From Clostridiales bacterium (GTDB lineage: Bacteria > Bacillota > Clostridia > Oscillospirales > Acutalibacteraceae), in contig JAAYKB010000059.1 in assembly GCA_012522615.1 (NCBI GenBank), positions 1-45,913 on the forward strand: DNA of 45,913 nucleotides. The letters run 5' to 3'. Positions 43,301 through 45,913 of the stretch are shown piece by piece. The notes below the pieces were generated by a model that was not told the origin of the DNA, did no database searches, and was given only the letters and a program-made list of their open reading frames with translations. The position numbers were made by a program, and so were the translations under genes. Position 1 is the first letter of the stretch. Each line of letters begins with the position of its first letter.

Positions 43301-44263
43301 ATGAACTCTACTGAACTTGTAAAAAAGGTGCTAAAGGGTGAAAAAACGGACCGTACTCCCATTTATGGATGGGTTAGTGCAAATTTGACCGAGCAGATTT
43401 CTGAGCGTTTTGGCTCGGTTGCTAATTTTGAGGATTACTATGAATTTGATTTAGCCCATTTGTTTGGCGGGCCAGGGCATGTCCCGGACTATATGCTGGG
43501 AATGATTAATAACAAAGAGACCATCACTCCCGAAATGGTTTTGGACAGCACATATAATGATCCGAACAATATGTCCGATTATGATGACATTGTAGCACAG
43601 TTAAAGCACCATAAGGCTCGCGACCGTTTTTGTTATCTTCAAACCAACGGAATTTTTGAGTGTCTGAACTATGTGTTTGGAATAGAAAATCATCTGATGT
43701 ATATGGCACTGTATCCGGACGAAATGAAGGAAATTTATAAAAGACAGGCAATGTGGAACAGGCAGTTTGCTTTAAATGCGATTGAAATCGGAGTGGATAT
43801 GATTCACATATCCGATGACTGGGGTGCCCAGAACGCCCTTTTGTTCAGCCCAAAAATGTCTGGAGAAATGATTGTTCCCAACCACAAAATCATAGCCGAC
43901 GGAGTTAAGTCGAAAAACTGCTTTTTGAGCCTTCACTCGGACGGTTGCATTGTCAGTGCACTGGATAGCATCTGCGATATCGGATACGATGTCATCCACC
44001 CGTGGCAGGAGAGCGCCGGCATGTCCTATGAGCTTTACCTCGAAAAACATTCTGATAAATTCGGAATTATGGGCGGCCTTTGCGTACAGACCACACTAGG
44101 ATTCGGCAATTATGAAAAGCTTGAACATGAAATTAAAAGGGTGTTTTCGCTTTTGAAAGGCAAGCGCTGGCTATTCTGCACCACACACTTTGTACAGGAT
44201 CATTGCAGCATAGACGAACTTGTATTTGCCTATGACCTTGTCAGAAAACTGGCGAATGGTTGA
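43301..44263 (+). CDS. Uroporphyrinogen decarboxylase (URO-D) family protein
   Basis: 320 residues from ATG 43301; MNSTELVKKVLKGEKTDRTPIYGW is the usual URO-D-family opening. An in-frame reading from GTG 43259 adds 14 residues and has AAAGG nearby, so the start is uncertain. The barrel shows EIGVDMIHISDDWGAQNALLFSP, LHSDGCI at 212-218 and IGYDVIHPWQ. At the place where cobalamin methyltransferases of this fold have the zinc ligands H-x-C, this protein has H-S-D-G, so neither true HemE nor MtaA activity is likely. Such homologues sit in sugar clusters with Gfo/Idh and LacI genes. It runs into the next gene. Confidence 0.85.
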   Translation: MNSTELVKKVLKGEKTDRTPIYGWVSANLTEQISERFGSVANFEDYYEFDLAHLFGGPGHVPDYMLGMINNKETITPEMVLDSTYNDPNNMSDYDDIVAQLKHHKARDRFCYLQTNGIFECLNYVFGIENHLMYMALYPDEMKEIYKRQAMWNRQFALNAIEIGVDMIHISDDWGAQNALLFSPKMSGEMIVPNHKIIADGVKSKNCFLSLHSDGCIVSALDSICDIGYDVIHPWQESAGMSYELYLEKHSDKFGIMGGLCVQTTLGFGNYEKLEHEIKRVFSLLKGKRWLFCTTHFVQDHCSIDELVFAYDLVRKLANG

Positions 44264-44331
44264 GTTCACAAATTACTTTATATTCTGTAACTGCTGACAG
44301 TCAAATTTATTTATTTGGAGTTGTGATCGCA

Positions 44332-45549
44332 TTGCCTGATTTATTTACCGATAACGGAACGTGGAAGCAGGATGAGTTTGTCATATCGACTTTCCATGCC
44401 GTACCCGGTGTTCCCAACGGATATATCATGCAGTTATTAAGAAAGGTCAAAGAAGCACATCTGAACTATGTGGAAACTACCTTTTCGTCACAGGCTGCCA
44501 ATCTGCAATTGCTTGAAGCCTGCGATAAGCTCGGATTGAAAGCGATTATTCAGGATTACAATATGTTCGGCGGATTTCAAGATGTACATGTAGCGGCCAC
44601 AACTGATGATGAGATTGCTGCGTCGGTAGATGCCGCTATCGGAACCTATGGAAGATATCAGTCTCTCGCGGGGTATTATATCTGGGATGAACCTCATCAG
44701 AACCAGTTTCCGCTTGTCAGAAAAGCCCTCAACGCTTTTGCCAAAAAAGCTCCCGACAAGCTGCTGTTTGTAGGCGCTCAGCAGTCGGCAAGCCCTGATT
44801 ACAAGTGGGAGGATGGAACCTTTAAAGCATATATTGACGATTATGCCGCTATTGTGAATCCTCCGATTATGATGTCAAACTATTCGTATTTTTACCATGA
44901 AGTTGACAAGGGAATCACGTTGGAGCAGTCAAATATATGGAACGATCTCGGCTATCTGAGAAGGCTCGCTCTTCAAAAGGATATTCCCTTCTGGTATTAT
45001 GTACAGCTTTTGGGCGATCCGGTCAACAATACACTGGACAACATGACCGTGGACAAGGTGCGTTTTGAAGTCAACAACCTTCTTGCATACGGAGTAAAGG
45101 GGATTACCTATTACAATACCCACATGGCTCTTACGGACGATTACGGTGAACCGACCGAAATATATGAAGGTGTTAAAAAAATCAATTCCGATGCGCTGGT
45201 TCTGGGTAATGAGTTATTTACCTTAAAGTCAGAGTTTGTCTATCATACGGGCAGAGTCAATGATTTCTGCGGTGATAAAATGACCGATTCTCAAATCGTA
45301 GAGTCAGCCACTGACGGAATGGTACTGGGCGAATTTTCGTCGGATCAGGGACAAAAGTATTTGTTTGTTACCGCCCGGACATACGACAGGCCTTACAAAG
45401 GGCATATCCAATTCAAAAACAGTTGCCGAATTGATAAGATGAATAAGGATACCGGAATGTACGAGCTGGTCGGTGAGGATATGGACTCAATGGATATTGA
45501 TTGTATTGCCGGCGAGGGAAATCTTTACAGAACTTCCCTAAAAATTTAA
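44332..45549 (+). CDS. TIM-barrel glycoside-hydrolase-like protein
   Basis: 405 residues from TTG 44332, eleven bases after TTTGGAG; the frame is open back to TTG 44260, which overlaps the URO-D stop, so a coupled longer form is possible. The barrel has GYYIWDEPHQNQFP at about 114-127, with Glu120 as the probable acid/base residue, then FWYYVQLLGDP and GVKGITYYNTHM; the last 110 residues look like a beta-sandwich. It resembles GH5/GH42/DUF4434-type enzymes, but no family can be fixed. No signal peptide is visible, which suggests an intracellular enzyme. Confidence 0.75.
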   Translation: MPDLFTDNGTWKQDEFVISTFHAVPGVPNGYIMQLLRKVKEAHLNYVETTFSSQAANLQLLEACDKLGLKAIIQDYNMFGGFQDVHVAATTDDEIAASVDAAIGTYGRYQSLAGYYIWDEPHQNQFPLVRKALNAFAKKAPDKLLFVGAQQSASPDYKWEDGTFKAYIDDYAAIVNPPIMMSNYSYFYHEVDKGITLEQSNIWNDLGYLRRLALQKDIPFWYYVQLLGDPVNNTLDNMTVDKVRFEVNNLLAYGVKGITYYNTHMALTDDYGEPTEIYEGVKKINSDALVLGNELFTLKSEFVYHTGRVNDFCGDKMTDSQIVESATDGMVLGEFSSDQGQKYLFVTARTYDRPYKGHIQFKNSCRIDKMNKDTGMYELVGEDMDSMDIDCIAGEGNLYRTSLKI

Positions 45550-45572
45550 CATATAAAAACATATAAAGTAAC

Positions 45573-45881
45573 TTGATTAGTGAAGAAATCTATTTCCTGC
45601 AGATAGGGGAAAATGAAAAATGGAATAATTCGGAGGATATTGATTTCATATGGGTACAAACCAGCATCAATTCCATGGTTCCGGGTCAGGCTATTTATCT
45701 CAAAAAAGTAGTGCTATTTACTGAAAAGGCCACAGCTTCCAATTACAAAGGTGATTACAATTCTCATTCTACCGGACACAGCAACTCTTTTCCACTGACT
45801 ACTGCTAAAGCACTTATGATTACAAGCGTAGCCATATGCTTTGTTCTTCTCAGGAAAGAAAAAGCAACAAACAATGCATAA
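45573..45881 (+). pseudogene. Fragment: beta-rich domain end plus C-terminal membrane anchor
   Basis: 102 codons opening at TTG without a ribosome binding site. DIDFIWVQTSINSMVPGQAIYLKKVVLFTEK resembles the last strands of a carbohydrate-binding-type beta-sandwich. A Ser/Asn/His-rich linker and ALMITSVAICFVLLRKEK, a membrane anchor with a positive tail, end the protein. This is the look of the last part of a larger cell-surface glycosidase whose front is missing, so it is treated as a remnant. Confidence 0.45.
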
Positions 45882-45913
45882 TCTGCTGCTGGTTGGAAAG
45901 CTTAAAACAGAAA

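Noticed and set aside
41009..45913. Direct repeat of the tRNA-Arg 3' end as an att site
   Set aside because: No second copy was seen in the window; if it exists it lies beyond the right edge.

Overview
The window looks like chromosome of a spore-forming, low-to-moderate GC Firmicute of the class Clostridia, probably Oscillospirales-like. The evidence is sigma-A promoters of Firmicute type, AGGAGG ribosome binding sites, a Prp-cleaved form of ribosomal protein L27, the ctsR-mcsA-mcsB-clpC operon, and the sporulation genes yqfC, yqfD and ylbJ. Naming a genus from this alone is not possible.

Layout. (1) 1-13.6 kb is the transcription/translation core: a divergent lipoprotein, then rpoB-rpoC, rpsL-rpsG-fusA and tuf, with separate promoters before rpoB, rpsL and tuf and a strong terminator after tuf. 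rplJ-rplL are not next to rpoB, and the small L7Ae-like gene often found between rpoC and rpsL is absent. (2) 13.7-18.0 kb holds an oligopeptide-binding lipoprotein, a cluster of three strong hairpins, the minus-strand rplU-prp-rpmA operon, and a PadR/HAAS/secreted-protein trio. (3) 18.0-27.7 kb is a minus-strand housekeeping run: yqfC-yqfD-phoH-ybeY-dgkA-era-yqzL-recO, a membrane protein, mutS2 and an IclR regulator. (4) 27.8-31.4 kb has ylbJ, a small Cys-rich protein, a YmfI-like reductase, galM and tRNA-Gly(GCC). (5) 31.6-35.5 kb is an AT-richer accessory block: a LacI regulator with a DMT transporter, a divergent Gfo/Idh/MocA oxidoreductase, and the stub of a BadF-type sugar kinase. (6) 35.5-40.5 kb is the class III heat-shock operon, with two CtsR operators placed around its promoter. 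(7) 40.6 kb to the end starts with a possible spore peptide and tRNA-Arg(CCG). It then becomes AT-rich accessory DNA: a DUF4314 protein, a methyltransferase, a decayed IS200/IS605-type transposase, a URO-D-family protein coupled to a TIM-barrel glycoside-hydrolase-like protein, and a gene fragment.

How it works together. The first 31 kb and the clp operon are conserved machinery whose gene orders match known Firmicutes. The two accessory blocks are both sugar-flavoured (LacI, Gfo/Idh, kinase remnant, URO-D plus GH-like barrel) and carry decay marks, so they look like acquired and partly eroded catabolic islands next to tRNA genes. No CRISPR array, rRNA gene, prophage or recognisable defence system was seen. 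The most unusual places are the URO-D/GH-like pair, a Gfo/Idh protein without the usual catalytic lysine motif, the possible sigma-K spore peptide, and several structured leaders in the ribosomal operons.
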